A stretch of 32,285 nt of DNA from Flavobacteriales bacterium (GTDB taxonomy: Bacteria; Bacteroidota; Bacteroidia; Flavobacteriales; Flavobacteriaceae), in NCBI GenBank assembly GCA_003232435.1, contig QIJL01000567.1:1-32285 (forward strand), read 5' to 3'. Under the pieces are notes generated by a model, which was not told the origin of the DNA, made no database searches, and saw only the letters and a program-made list of their open reading frames with translations. The translations under genes and the position numbers were made by a program. This document shows, piece after piece, positions 1 to 7,440 of the stretch (positions are counted from its first letter, which is position 1; each line of letters opens with the position of its first letter).

Positions 1-683
1 GTCCAAGCAGGAATATTATGTTGGGTTGAATTCGGAATAATGGCCTGTTTCCCTGAATTTGGAATGATTTCCTTGAAGCGTATAAAACTTTCGGTATCGA
101 AGATTTTTTCCGAAGGATCAGCGGAAACCTCTTCTTGAAAAGCTTTGTAAATGGCTTGTGTCTCTATTTTTGAAACCATTTGGTCGATTCCGCTCTTGAT
201 GGAATTCCGAAAGGAAAATTGCGTTGCCGGATCAAAATATAGCTTTACCTCCTTAGGTTCCAATTTTGATTTTTCAGAAGGAAGTTCTCCTTCAACCACT
301 CCGAATTTGGCCAAAATCCCCGCTACGTTTTCAGTCACTTTTAAGTTGAGGTCAGTCGATAGGTTTTCAGGGATCACGATCGCCAATTGATATTCTCCTT
401 TTTGCACTAACTCCTGCGCAGAGGATTCCTCATTGTTCGTGACCACTTCGAACATTTCCGATTCTCTCAAATTTTCCTCAACGCTTTTTGCAACATTTCC
501 ACCATCTTTATCGACCAAAATAATCGGAATCTTATTTTGCTTGATGGTCTTGAAAGAGCTGTCTTGAATGACGGTTATCGTAATGACCAAAAGCAATGGC
601 ATCAAGAATAAAACCGCCAGTCCGCCGATATCGCGTGTCAGCAGTAAAAATTCCTTATAGGCACTGGCCAGTAGTTTATGCAT
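1..683 (-). CDS. ABC-2 type transporter permease, N-terminal part (cut by window edge)
   Basis: This frame is absent from the ORF track because its stop lies outside the window. The minus strand reads MHKLLASAYKEFLLLTRD, then a hydrophobic segment (GGLAVLFLMPLLLVITITVIQ, about residues 19-39), then a long hydrophilic stretch containing IPIILVDKDGG and YQLAIVIPENL. One N-terminal membrane helix followed by a large extracytoplasmic domain is the layout of ABC-2 type export permeases of the YhgE/YbhR kind. About 227 codons are visible; the C-terminal membrane helices would lie beyond position 1. The start ATG overlaps the stop of the ATPase gene by 8 bases (ATGCATAA), which indicates translational coupling and a shared operon. 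The substrate cannot be read from the sequence. Export of a pigment or lipid is an inference from the flexirubin-type genes upstream. Confidence 0.85.
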   Translation of the reverse strand, partial: MHKLLASAYKEFLLLTRDIGGLAVLFLMPLLLVITITVIQDSSFKTIKQNKIPIILVDKDGGNVAKSVEENLRESEMFEVVTNNEESSAQELVQKGEYQLAIVIPENLSTDLNLKVTENVAGILAKFGVVEGELPSEKSKLEPKEVKLYFDPATQFSFRNSIKSGIDQMVSKIETQAIYKAFQEEVSADPSEKIFDTESFIRFKEIIPNSGKQAIIPNSTQHNIPAW

Positions 684-1374
684 AATCACGAAGGGCTTTA
701 CCGGTCAGGGCCAAGAAAACATCTTCTAAATGCCGGGCATCTTTTTGCTCGGCGATCAATTGCTTAGGCTCGCCCTTGCAGACGATGGTTCCTTGGTCGA
801 TGATGGCGACCCGGGTGCAGAATTCTTCCGCCTCGTTCAAATGGTGTGATGTATAGATTATGGTCGTGCCGTTTTTGTCTACTCCGACGGTGGGCTCATC
901 CAAGAATAATACTTTGGGTCGGTGTAATATTCCTGCTATAAGATTGACCCTTCTTTTCATACCGCCCGAATAGGTTTTTATTTTCTTTCCGGCAAACTGT
1001 GAAAGACCCAAGGTTTCGAGATGGTCTTGAATGTCTTTTTTCAACTCCCGACTCTTAATGCCGTACATGCTTCCGAAATACATCAAATTTTCCAAGGCGG
1101 TCAACGATGGATAAAGGGCATATTCCTGGGGTACCGTGCCAATGAGTTGTTTTAGTTCTTTTGGATTTTTCGAATAATCGAGTCCGTCAATGCTGAAAGT
1201 GCCCGAGCTAGGTTTTAGAATTGAACTCAACATTGAGATCAAGGTGGTTTTTCCCGCACCATTTGGGCCTAGCAAACCAAATATTTCTTCCTCTGAAATG
1301 GTCAAGTCCAACTCTTTTACCGAAAAAAAGTCGGTTCCCTTGTATTTTTTAGAAAGGTTGTTGATTTGAATCAT
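676..1374 (-). CDS. ABC transporter ATP-binding protein with internal deletion
   Basis: ATPase partner of the overlapping permease. Visible motifs are Walker A GPNGAGKT (residues 36-43), a Q-loop Gln at 83, the signature YSGGMKRR (135-142), Walker B VLFLDE (155-160), D-loop GVD (164-166) and an H-loop SHH (176-178). The oddity is the distance between the last two: only ten residues separate the D-loop Asp from the H-loop, whereas related ATPases have roughly 25. The usual helix that follows GVD is missing in frame, so the protein is 232 residues and not about 245-250. The two flanks join as GVD-KNGTTIIYTSHH. Whether the protein still works as an ATPase is doubtful. The start ATG is followed by a region nearly identical to a fragment at 2656-2721. 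Confidence 0.85.
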   Translation of the reverse strand: MIQINNLSKKYKGTDFFSVKELDLTISEEEIFGLLGPNGAGKTTLISMLSSILKPSSGTFSIDGLDYSKNPKELKQLIGTVPQEYALYPSLTALENLMYFGSMYGIKSRELKKDIQDHLETLGLSQFAGKKIKTYSGGMKRRVNLIAGILHRPKVLFLDEPTVGVDKNGTTIIYTSHHLNEAEEFCTRVAIIDQGTIVCKGEPKQLIAEQKDARHLEDVFLALTGKALRDYA

Positions 1375-1412
1375 ATCCTAATTAAGCTCTCTAAAGGGCT
1401 AACTTTTTCAGT

Positions 1413-2531
1413 TTATTGTTTTAAAAAATCCCTGAAATTTTCTTTATGAACGATATTTATTTTTGCATCGTAGGTTTCCATAAACGATTTGGGTTTTTTG
1501 GATTTTGCCTTCGGATTCCACTTAAACTCATATCCTTTGATTTTTCCGGCATTTTCCTCAACATAATCGATTTCCTGTTGTCTGGTGGTCCTCCAAAAGT
1601 AGGCATTGGTCAACGGACTTTCATAGTTCAGTATTTTTAGTCTTTCGGCTATTAGAAAGTTTTCCCAAAGGGATCCTTTATCCGTCCTAACTTCCAAAGA
1701 GTTAAAATTGCCGATTATCGCATTTCGGATTCCCGTATCATAAAAATAGATTTTTTGATTGGTCTTTATCTCGTTTCTAAGATTGCGACTAAAACTTGGT
1801 AGTTTGAAAACCACATACCCCTTTTCAAGAATTTCGATATAGTTGCCGACCGTTTTTTTATCGATGCCCAATAGTTGCGCCAGTTCGTTGTAGCTTACTT
1901 CGTTGCCGATCTGTAAGGCCAATGCACGTAGCAATTTTTCAAGGATTTCAGGTTTACGGATACCTCCAAAGGCCAATAGATCTTTGTATAGGTAACTGTC
2001 GGCCAATTGTTTTAACACCTCTGTTTCTTCGCCGATATGGTTGATGGCGTCGGGATACATACCATGTAGTATGCGAAGCTCCAATTGTTGTTCCGCATTG
2101 ACGTATCCTATTGAATTTTCAAGTTCGGCCCACGAAATCGGAAACAATTGGTACTGCCATTTTCTGCCGGTAAGCGGTTCGCTCGTCAGGTCGTTCAGTT
2201 CAAAGGCTGAGGAGCCGCTGACCAGTAGTTGTACTTGTTTGAATTGATCGGTAATAAGTTTCAAGGTAATACCGACGTTTTTGATGCGCTGCGCCTCATC
2301 GATAAATACGATTTTATGTTCTCCGATAATACTTTTGAGTTGTTGGGTGCTAGAATCGGTAAGCAAGTTTCTTGTCGTAGGGTCGTCTCCGTCAAGGAAC
2401 AAATGTTCCTTGTCTTTCAGGACGGAACTTATCAGAGTGGTCTTGCCGACCTGTCTTGGCCCGACCACGATTATGGCTTTTCCTTTGCCCAGTTTTTGAA
2501 TGATTTTTTGCGATAGACTTCGCTGAATCAT
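1413..2531 (-). CDS. AAA+ ATPase of the AAA_14/DUF4143 type
   Basis: A 372-residue protein with an N-terminal P-loop domain (Walker A GPRQVGKTT at 24-32; Walker B KIVFIDEAQR around 73-82) and a sensor-like LLVSGSSAF. A winged-helix-like stretch follows (YNELAQLLGIDKKTVGNYIEILE), then a DUF4143-type C-terminus. The C-terminus has EIDYVEE and YEFKW, spaced like the acidic and ExK residues of the PD-(D/E)XK nuclease fold. That resemblance is known for the family, but activity is not proven here. The biological role of these proteins is largely unknown. The gene sits just upstream of the ABC ATPase (38 bases apart) and has its own palindromic operator region (2540-2586), so it looks like an independent module that entered the exporter operon. 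Confidence 0.85.
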   Translation of the reverse strand: MIQRSLSQKIIQKLGKGKAIIVVGPRQVGKTTLISSVLKDKEHLFLDGDDPTTRNLLTDSSTQQLKSIIGEHKIVFIDEAQRIKNVGITLKLITDQFKQVQLLVSGSSAFELNDLTSEPLTGRKWQYQLFPISWAELENSIGYVNAEQQLELRILHGMYPDAINHIGEETEVLKQLADSYLYKDLLAFGGIRKPEILEKLLRALALQIGNEVSYNELAQLLGIDKKTVGNYIEILEKGYVVFKLPSFSRNLRNEIKTNQKIYFYDTGIRNAIIGNFNSLEVRTDKGSLWENFLIAERLKILNYESPLTNAYFWRTTRQQEIDYVEENAGKIKGYEFKWNPKAKSKKPKSFMETYDAKINIVHKENFRDFLKQ

Positions 2532-2539
2532 GATGATCA

Positions 2540-2586
2540 GGGATTATAATCCCCAAATATACGTATTTTTAGGGATTATAATCCCT
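2540..2586 (-). promoter_or_regulatory. Promoter with two identical palindromic operators
   Basis: The 14-bp perfect palindrome GGGATTATAATCCC occurs at 2540-2553 and again at 2572-2585, 32 bases centre to centre (about three helical turns). On the minus strand a TATATTTG lies between them. This matches the Bacteroidetes -7 consensus TAnnTTTG and directly abuts the downstream palindrome, 9 bases before the ATG of the AAA+ gene. The layout suggests a dimeric repressor that blocks transcription initiation, perhaps autoregulation. No repressor gene is adjacent. Confidence 0.65.
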
Positions 2587-2721
2587 GATTATACATTTTT
2601 TTGCTATCCTTGTATTTGCTAAGATTATTAAATCTCCTTGCGGAATATTCAAATCCAAATCTTTTACAGAAAAAAAGTCGGTTCCCTTGTATTTTTTAGA
2701 AAGGTCGTTGATTTGAATCAT
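2569..2721 (-). pseudogene. Decayed 5' fragment of a second ABC ATPase gene
   Basis: The minus strand from ATG at 2721 reads MIQINDLSKKYKGTDFFSVKDLDLNIPQGD and then runs into unrelated sequence, with a stop at 2569. The first 66 nucleotides differ from the start of the intact ATPase gene (1309-1374) at only three positions; the next part is more diverged (NIPQGD against TISEEE). Homology ends just before the Walker A region would begin, so nothing functional can be encoded. It is evidence of a former tandem duplication at this locus. Confidence 0.8.
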
Positions 2722-2754
2722 TGGTCGAAACAGCAGGAAATCTACAAATTGATA

Positions 2755-2800
2755 CTATTATTCCCTAAATATCCGTGTTTTTGGGGATTATAATCTCCAA
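2755..2800 (-). repeat. Degenerate second copy of the AAA+ gene operator region
   Basis: The stretch TTCCCTAAATATCCGTGTTTTTGGGGATTATAATCTCC aligns with the operator region at 2545-2590, keeping the order half-palindrome, spacer with a degraded -7 box, second palindrome (GGGATTATAATCTC at 2784-2797). It lies next to the ATPase fragment with no AAA+ gene between them, as expected if a duplicated unit lost its coding part. Confidence 0.6.
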
Positions 2801-3042
2801 AATTACATTTTATTCCCGCCAGTGGGTTTAATAACCCGAGGCTCGCCTCGATAATTCTTTAAAGCGCTATTTTGACACGAATTCGGCCAACCCTCCTACG
2901 GCGGGCAGGCCTGCCTGTCGGCAGACAGGTCGGCGCAATTTTTTCCGCAAACTATTTTTGGAACTTGGAACTTGGTTTTTGGAATTTTAATGCCTCGTGG
3001 GCTTGCCCCGAGGTAGTTTACTAATGTTCGCGTCTTTAGATC
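2801..3042. repeat. Intergenic cluster of REP-like palindromes
   Basis: No gene is seen here. The stretch holds three hairpins. CGAGGC-TC-GCCTCG (2837-2850) is perfect. CCTGTC-GGCA-GACAGG (2914-2929) is embedded in a GC-rich block of GCAGGC/GCCTGC steps. GCCTCGTGGGC-TTGCCCCGAGG lies near 2992-3013. Related GC-rich palindromes recur near 15815-15835 and 27618-27640, so they look like a dispersed repeat family. They lie just past the BtrH-like gene stop and could also end that transcript. Confidence 0.6.
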
Positions 3043-4053
3043 TTATTTAACCGCCCTTTTCAATTTCTTGAAAAAGGCTTCTTCCTTGTTGGCAATCGCC
3101 TCTAACTGGTCGGCGATGTTATTGTAGCCATCTGTTTGGCCACTTCTATTCTTATAGATTCGTGAGGCATCGACGGCAAAGCCTCGCCATTCGTCGCCAA
3201 TTTGGGTCATTTCCTTAGAAAGTTCCAATAGGGCGGTGTTATCCAAAATTTTCCCCGCTTCCTGCAAAAATGCCGCGTAGATAAATCGGAAGCCGCCGCC
3301 ACCGGTTCCTATTTCTTCTTGCATGCGAACGATCTGGCCCAAATAGTGATTTGTCTTTTTTGTGCCCAGTTTTTTGGGCCATTTACGAATATTCTTGGCG
3401 ACCCACCGCATGGCCTTTGTGCCCACTAAGGGCACAGGGGACGTCATATCCCTGCACGTATGTTTGATGCCTTTTACGATAGCCTTTTCCAATTCTAATT
3501 CCTCCGGAAAAGCTGTTGGGTAGTACATATGACCTTTTGGCGCAAAGGCACCTTTGGCAAAACGCACTTTTTCGAGCTCTTTATCTGTCAAGGTAGTCAC
3601 GCCCTCCATCACGGGATCGCTGATGAGATAAGTATTGCCTTCTTTTCCGTATACGACCATATTGTGGGCATTGAAATGAAAACGATATTCTTCCGGAAAA
3701 TAGGGCAGTTGGTATACGCCCACTTGAAGTGCTACCGGATTGTCATTTTCAAGGTTCTCGTCCAAACGAAATTTTGCAGTTGCGGGATTCGAAAATTTTT
3801 CCCTTTTCACCTTGATACCGACCCTTTTGGCGAAGCGGTCAAAAATCATGCCCGGCATGACCCTATAGGTAAAAACAGGGGCGTAATTTACCTTTATAAA
3901 TGGAAGGTAGCTGAATAACAGGCCAGACCCGATACCGAATACCAGAGGTTCGCTCACCTCAAAGCCGTTATGCCTCATGAGATTCGAAACCACACCATTT
4001 TCGCAATGTGCCGATTGCTTGTGCGCGAAATCTATTTTGAGGGATTCACTCAT
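3043..4053 (-). CDS. BtrH N-terminal domain protein, probable acyl-ACP-dependent acyltransferase
   Basis: The first half matches the BtrH_N family (butirosin BtrH moves an acyl chain from an acyl carrier protein to an acceptor using a Cys-protease-like fold). Candidate catalytic residues are Cys17 in AHCENG, His130 in FNAHNMVVYG and Asp146 in ISDPV. The second half (about residues 180-336) is helical and resembles the DUF4872 partner domain. There is no signal peptide, so it acts in the cytoplasm. Its start overlaps the stop of the preceding 133-residue gene by 8 bases (ATGAGTGA). In this cluster the natural guess is transfer of the finished aryl-polyene chain from the ACP onto the dialkylresorcinol or another acceptor; the substrate is inferred from context only. 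Confidence 0.8.
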   Translation of the reverse strand: MSESLKIDFAHKQSAHCENGVVSNLMRHNGFEVSEPLVFGIGSGLLFSYLPFIKVNYAPVFTYRVMPGMIFDRFAKRVGIKVKREKFSNPATAKFRLDENLENDNPVALQVGVYQLPYFPEEYRFHFNAHNMVVYGKEGNTYLISDPVMEGVTTLTDKELEKVRFAKGAFAPKGHMYYPTAFPEELELEKAIVKGIKHTCRDMTSPVPLVGTKAMRWVAKNIRKWPKKLGTKKTNHYLGQIVRMQEEIGTGGGGFRFIYAAFLQEAGKILDNTALLELSKEMTQIGDEWRGFAVDASRIYKNRSGQTDGYNNIADQLEAIANKEEAFFKKLKRAVK

Positions 4054-4447
4054 CGATGCGCTTTAACTCTTCAACCGAAATTTCGAAAACATTGGCATAT
4101 TTTTGAAGGATCTTGTTATTCAATTTTTTAAACACAGCGGGCTTAAAATGCCTTTTTACCCGCCATTTCCAAAGTCCGACATAACTTGCCAAAACGGGCA
4201 GGTCCATTTTATGGAGTTCCATATAATATTCAATGGGGCTGGTCTGGTTGTCCAATACCCGCCGCTTGGCTTCGGCAATTCGCTCTTCGATTACCTGAAG
4301 GGCATTGTCAAGGGCTATTGTCTTTGGTGCCCAACCAGTACTTAGTTCGGTCGTATATTCGCCGTTTTCATCAACGGCGTAGACCATATCCTTAATATTG
4401 GCGGATGCGAGATTGCTTTCGTCTTGCGGTACTTCTTCCTTCTTCAT
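4046..4447 (-). CDS. Small unknown protein of the flexirubin-type operon
   Basis: A 133-residue soluble protein with no signal peptide or membrane helix. The N-terminal 50 residues are acidic and polar. The C-terminal half is basic and helical (VGLWKWRVKRHFKPAVFKKL) and ends in ISVEELKRIDE, weakly reminiscent of the last helix of Xre-type DNA-binding domains. The start ATG directly follows the stop of the upstream dehydratase (TAG|ATG) and the end overlaps the BtrH-like gene. It is therefore translated with them and may be a partner of the BtrH-like protein. I do not recognise the family. Confidence 0.75.
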   Translation of the reverse strand: MKKEEVPQDESNLASANIKDMVYAVDENGEYTTELSTGWAPKTIALDNALQVIEERIAEAKRRVLDNQTSPIEYYMELHKMDLPVLASYVGLWKWRVKRHFKPAVFKKLNNKILQKYANVFEISVEELKRIDE

Positions 4448-4903
4448 CTAGACTTCATGAATTAAAAAATTCAAAGTACAATCTACAATTAAATCATCAT
4501 TTCTAAAAGAGGAGCAACTTATAGTGCAGAGGCTGAGGTCCTCACTGTCATAGCGTGAAACCAGTTTAGCTTTGCTGACCAGGGTGTCGCCCACCTGTGG
4601 CAATTGATGAACCACTGCTTTCTTGATGGCACTGATATAGCCTACTAATTTATTGCTGGTGCCCTCAAGATCATCACGATCAAAATAGCTTTGGCCAACG
4701 ATGGCCGATGAAGTCTGGGCGGCATTTTCAATAATACCGGTTTCGGACAATTGGCCGTTCTCGACAAAAACACAATCAGTGGTTATCTGAAATTCCGTCA
4801 CGACAGAATCGTCATCGATATAGGGCATGTTCGTAACTAATAGCAATGGAGGCCTGTGGGGCAAGAACTTTTTAATATCTATTTTCCCTCGTGCGTGTTC
4901 CAT
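4448..4903 (-). CDS. Hotdog-fold 3-hydroxyacyl-ACP dehydratase, catalytic residues present
   Basis: FabZ-like protein of 151 residues. It keeps the FabZ active-site signature: FLPHRPPLLLV with His16, and GIIENAAQT with Glu59. The expected reaction is removal of water from a 3-hydroxyacyl-ACP to give the trans double bond of a growing polyene. It starts three bases after the stop of a second hotdog gene that lacks the His. This arrangement recalls the ApeI/ApeP dehydratase pair of aryl polyene synthesis, so the two products probably form a heterodimer. Confidence 0.82.
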   Translation of the reverse strand: MEHARGKIDIKKFLPHRPPLLLVTNMPYIDDDSVVTEFQITTDCVFVENGQLSETGIIENAAQTSSAIVGQSYFDRDDLEGTSNKLVGYISAIKKAVVHQLPQVGDTLVSKAKLVSRYDSEDLSLCTISCSSFRNDDLIVDCTLNFLIHEV

Positions 4904-4906
4904 TTT

Positions 4907-5344
4907 TTATTTTGCCAATGCCGTTTTGATTTCTCCTCTGGCAATTAAAATACCCTCGCATTCAATGGTCGCCGATACCAAGGTCACATCCATAATGTCA
5001 TGAAGAATATTGACAGTGGTATGCAATTCTTGGTTCATTTTGGGAAGTTCGAAAATCTCGACCTTTTTCATGGCACCGATATATCCGACCGGTGCCGGAA
5101 GTTTTTTCAAATAATAGGAATATCCCTTGTGCAAAGCAATGGTCTGGGCCATATTTTCTATCAAACCAGGAGCTTGAAAAAGATTATTATCTGAAAATAG
5201 ATTTTCATCCTTTATTGTAAAACCGGAGACAATTTTATCCTCCGAAAAAAAGTGAAGGGCGTCGACCATGACAAATGGACTTTTTTGGGGAATCAAATTC
5301 CCGATAAAAGTTTTATCGGTCAAAGGCGCATCAAGAACATTCAT
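4907..5344 (-). CDS. Hotdog-fold dehydratase-like protein without catalytic His
   Basis: FabZ-like protein of 145 residues. The position of the catalytic His in the LPHR motif is Gln20 here (NLIPQKSPFVMVD), while the second active-site region, GLIENMAQT with Glu63, is kept. The protein is unlikely to dehydrate on its own; a structural or specificity subunit for the neighbouring intact dehydratase is the simplest reading. The ATG follows the darB stop with no gap (TAA|ATG), so the genes are tightly coupled. Confidence 0.8.
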   Translation of the reverse strand: MNVLDAPLTDKTFIGNLIPQKSPFVMVDALHFFSEDKIVSGFTIKDENLFSDNNLFQAPGLIENMAQTIALHKGYSYYLKKLPAPVGYIGAMKKVEIFELPKMNQELHTTVNILHDIMDVTLVSATIECEGILIARGEIKTALAK

Positions 5345-6478
5345 TTAACATACGGTTAAATATGCGTAAGTATAAGAAAAACGGGCACTTTCTGGTACGT
5401 GCAATAAGATTTTTTGACCCTTTTGAAGTTTTCCGGAAGCGACCAAGTCTTCCAGCATAACATAAATCGAAGCGGCACCGACGTTGCCTACATTTTCGAG
5501 GTTGAGGAACCACTTGTTCCATGGCATTTCAACACCTTGCTCTTTCAGTTCTTCGTACAATCCTTCTTTAAAGTAATAGGAGGAAATATGCGGCAAGTAG
5601 TAATCGACGTCATTAGGAGTTATGTCGTGTTTGGCCAAGGCATTTTTTAAGCTGTCAACTCCTTTGACCAAAATATTGCCAGCCAATAGCTTGACATCCT
5701 GTTTCATTGCGAAGAGCGATTTTTTGCCCCACATTTCGGCGGGATACTCGCTCCACGGTTTCAAATGGCCGCACTCCAACTTGTCACCGCCGGCATACAT
5801 GCAAGTCTCCATTTCGAAGGCATACGAATAGCCTTCCATCCATTCTATTTTCAACGGAGTGTTTCCCTTGGGCTCACTTTCCAATAACATGGCCCCGGAA
5901 CCATCCGAAAGCATCCATCTTAAAAATTCTTTGTCAAAAGCCAAAATCGGATTTTCTTCCAATTCCTTCAAGTGCTCTACTTCGTCTTCGAAGACATCTG
6001 ACTTCATCCAAGAAGATGTGCGTTCAGATCCGGTACATACGGCATTGTTCTTTTGCCCGGACCCTACCGAAAGGTATCCATACTTAAGGGCATTCATGCC
6101 AGAACAACAAGCTCCTGAAGGCGAGTTGATTTCCATATTGCCGTTTTTCAGAAATCCATGCACCATTGAGGCATGTGAAGGTAAAATCTGATCCGGGCTG
6201 GAAGTTCCACAAGACAAAAGTTCGATATCATTGGTCGTAAAATCTTCATCACACAGTTGCTCGACCGCCTCTTTAGTCAGTTGGGCATTATTATGGGTAA
6301 CCTCGCCATTTTTGTCAATGGCATAGTATCGGGTGGTAATTTTATTGTTGCGCAGAACGATTCGGCGTGCTTTGGATACTCTTCCGTCTATAACTCCGAG
6401 CTTTTCCTCCATTTCATCGTTCCCGATGGGGTTGTTCGGTAGAAATTTTGCGATTCTTGTGATGAATACATCCTTCAT
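5345..6478 (-). CDS. darB: Ketoacyl synthase III-like enzyme, probable DarB
   Basis: A 377-residue thiolase-fold enzyme of the FabH/KAS III group. The candidate catalytic triad is Cys125 (SGACCSGMNAL), His in DYYLPHISSYY and Asn in ENVGNVGAAS. DarB is the ketosynthase that, with DarA, joins two acyl units to give the ring of 2,5-dialkylresorcinols. The gene lies directly after darA and shares one base with it (TAATG), as in known dialkylresorcinol loci. This order is the main ground for calling it DarB and not a general initiating KAS III. Confidence 0.8.
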   Translation of the reverse strand: MKDVFITRIAKFLPNNPIGNDEMEEKLGVIDGRVSKARRIVLRNNKITTRYYAIDKNGEVTHNNAQLTKEAVEQLCDEDFTTNDIELLSCGTSSPDQILPSHASMVHGFLKNGNMEINSPSGACCSGMNALKYGYLSVGSGQKNNAVCTGSERTSSWMKSDVFEDEVEHLKELEENPILAFDKEFLRWMLSDGSGAMLLESEPKGNTPLKIEWMEGYSYAFEMETCMYAGGDKLECGHLKPWSEYPAEMWGKKSLFAMKQDVKLLAGNILVKGVDSLKNALAKHDITPNDVDYYLPHISSYYFKEGLYEELKEQGVEMPWNKWFLNLENVGNVGAASIYVMLEDLVASGKLQKGQKILLHVPESARFSYTYAYLTVC

Positions 6479-7440
6479 TAACTCTCCTTTAGCGCCACGG
6501 AGGAATAATACGCTCTTTCCCTATTCCTTTTGCGGCTCATCGGCAAATAAGTCAGCAAAAATACAACAAAAACTATTGGTGCTATGGCCCATATCGCAAA
6601 TTGCAAATAATATTTGAATACCCGGATCCATTTCAATCTTTCAGGTTCTCCAGGCCCGCCTTTTTTGATGATAAGGTCGGCCCATTTTGAGAAGATTATA
6701 TTGCCCCGCTCATCGGTTCGCACCAAAAACGGATTAATGTTAACACTTTTAAGGGCAACCAATTTTTCTTGTAGGTCTGAAAAGTTTCCTGATTCCAAAG
6801 ATTCCTTTATTGGTAGGCCGAACCTCGTGGCTTCTGCAATGTCCTTATCGGAAACCCCGGGTTTCGGAAAAACCCCCAAATACCTATCTTTCCTTCCTGA
6901 GAACATCCAATGTGAAATGGTTATTACGCTGATATGGTTGATATTTCTGTCGACCAATGCAATATGACCGACCAAATTTGCCTCGATGGATTTCAAGAGA
7001 CGTTTAAGTTTCTCTTGTGCTTGGATCCACATATTTCTGCAAGCCAGAACGGTTACGACTGGAGTATCTTTCAAAAGTTTTTTGGCAAATTCGGATTTTA
7101 AAAAAGAATTTATAGGGATGGACGGCGTCAAAAACCAGACCTGATACCCCAAGATCACCAAATCATATTTTTTATTTAGAATTTCTTCTTTAGGAGGATG
7201 GAATCCACAGGGAATTTGAAGAAATGACTCTGGAAAAACATCATAAAAATTTTTTTGCCTCCAAGGGAACTCGAATTCCGGATCCGACTGGATCTTGTAG
7301 TATGTAAAGTGGGTATTTTCATCTTTCAACGACCTGGTAACGTTCTCGATGATATCGAACAGTTGACCTGTCTGAGTGTAATATATAACCAGGACTTCTT
7401 TTCTTTTTTCATACTTAACTATAATCTTCCCAAAAATCAA
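6478..7440 (-). CDS. darA: Flavodoxin-like protein, probable dialkylresorcinol-forming enzyme DarA
   Basis: The N-terminus is flavodoxin-like: VLVIYYTQTGQL near residues 16-27 is a phosphate-binding loop, followed by YDLVILGYQVWFLTPSIP. A C-terminal hydrophobic segment (YYLQFAIWAIAPIVFVVFLLTYL, about 281-303) suggests a membrane anchor. This fits proteins annotated as DarA, the partner of DarB in ring formation and aromatisation. The start is problematic: no in-frame ATG precedes the conserved loop, and the track start at 7440 is a TTG overlapping the upstream gene by 26 bases. An ATG at 7410-7412, two bases after the upstream stop, is off frame by one base across a run of six A. Either an unusual start is used or one base is missing. 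Confidence 0.75.
   Translation of the reverse strand: MIFGKIIVKYEKRKEVLVIYYTQTGQLFDIIENVTRSLKDENTHFTYYKIQSDPEFEFPWRQKNFYDVFPESFLQIPCGFHPPKEEILNKKYDLVILGYQVWFLTPSIPINSFLKSEFAKKLLKDTPVVTVLACRNMWIQAQEKLKRLLKSIEANLVGHIALVDRNINHISVITISHWMFSGRKDRYLGVFPKPGVSDKDIAEATRFGLPIKESLESGNFSDLQEKLVALKSVNINPFLVRTDERGNIIFSKWADLIIKKGGPGEPERLKWIRVFKYYLQFAIWAIAPIVFVVFLLTYLPMSRKRNRERAYYSSVALKES

Noticed and set aside
3529-3918. 129-codon plus-strand ORF
   Set aside because: Shadow of the BtrH-like gene; no independent support.
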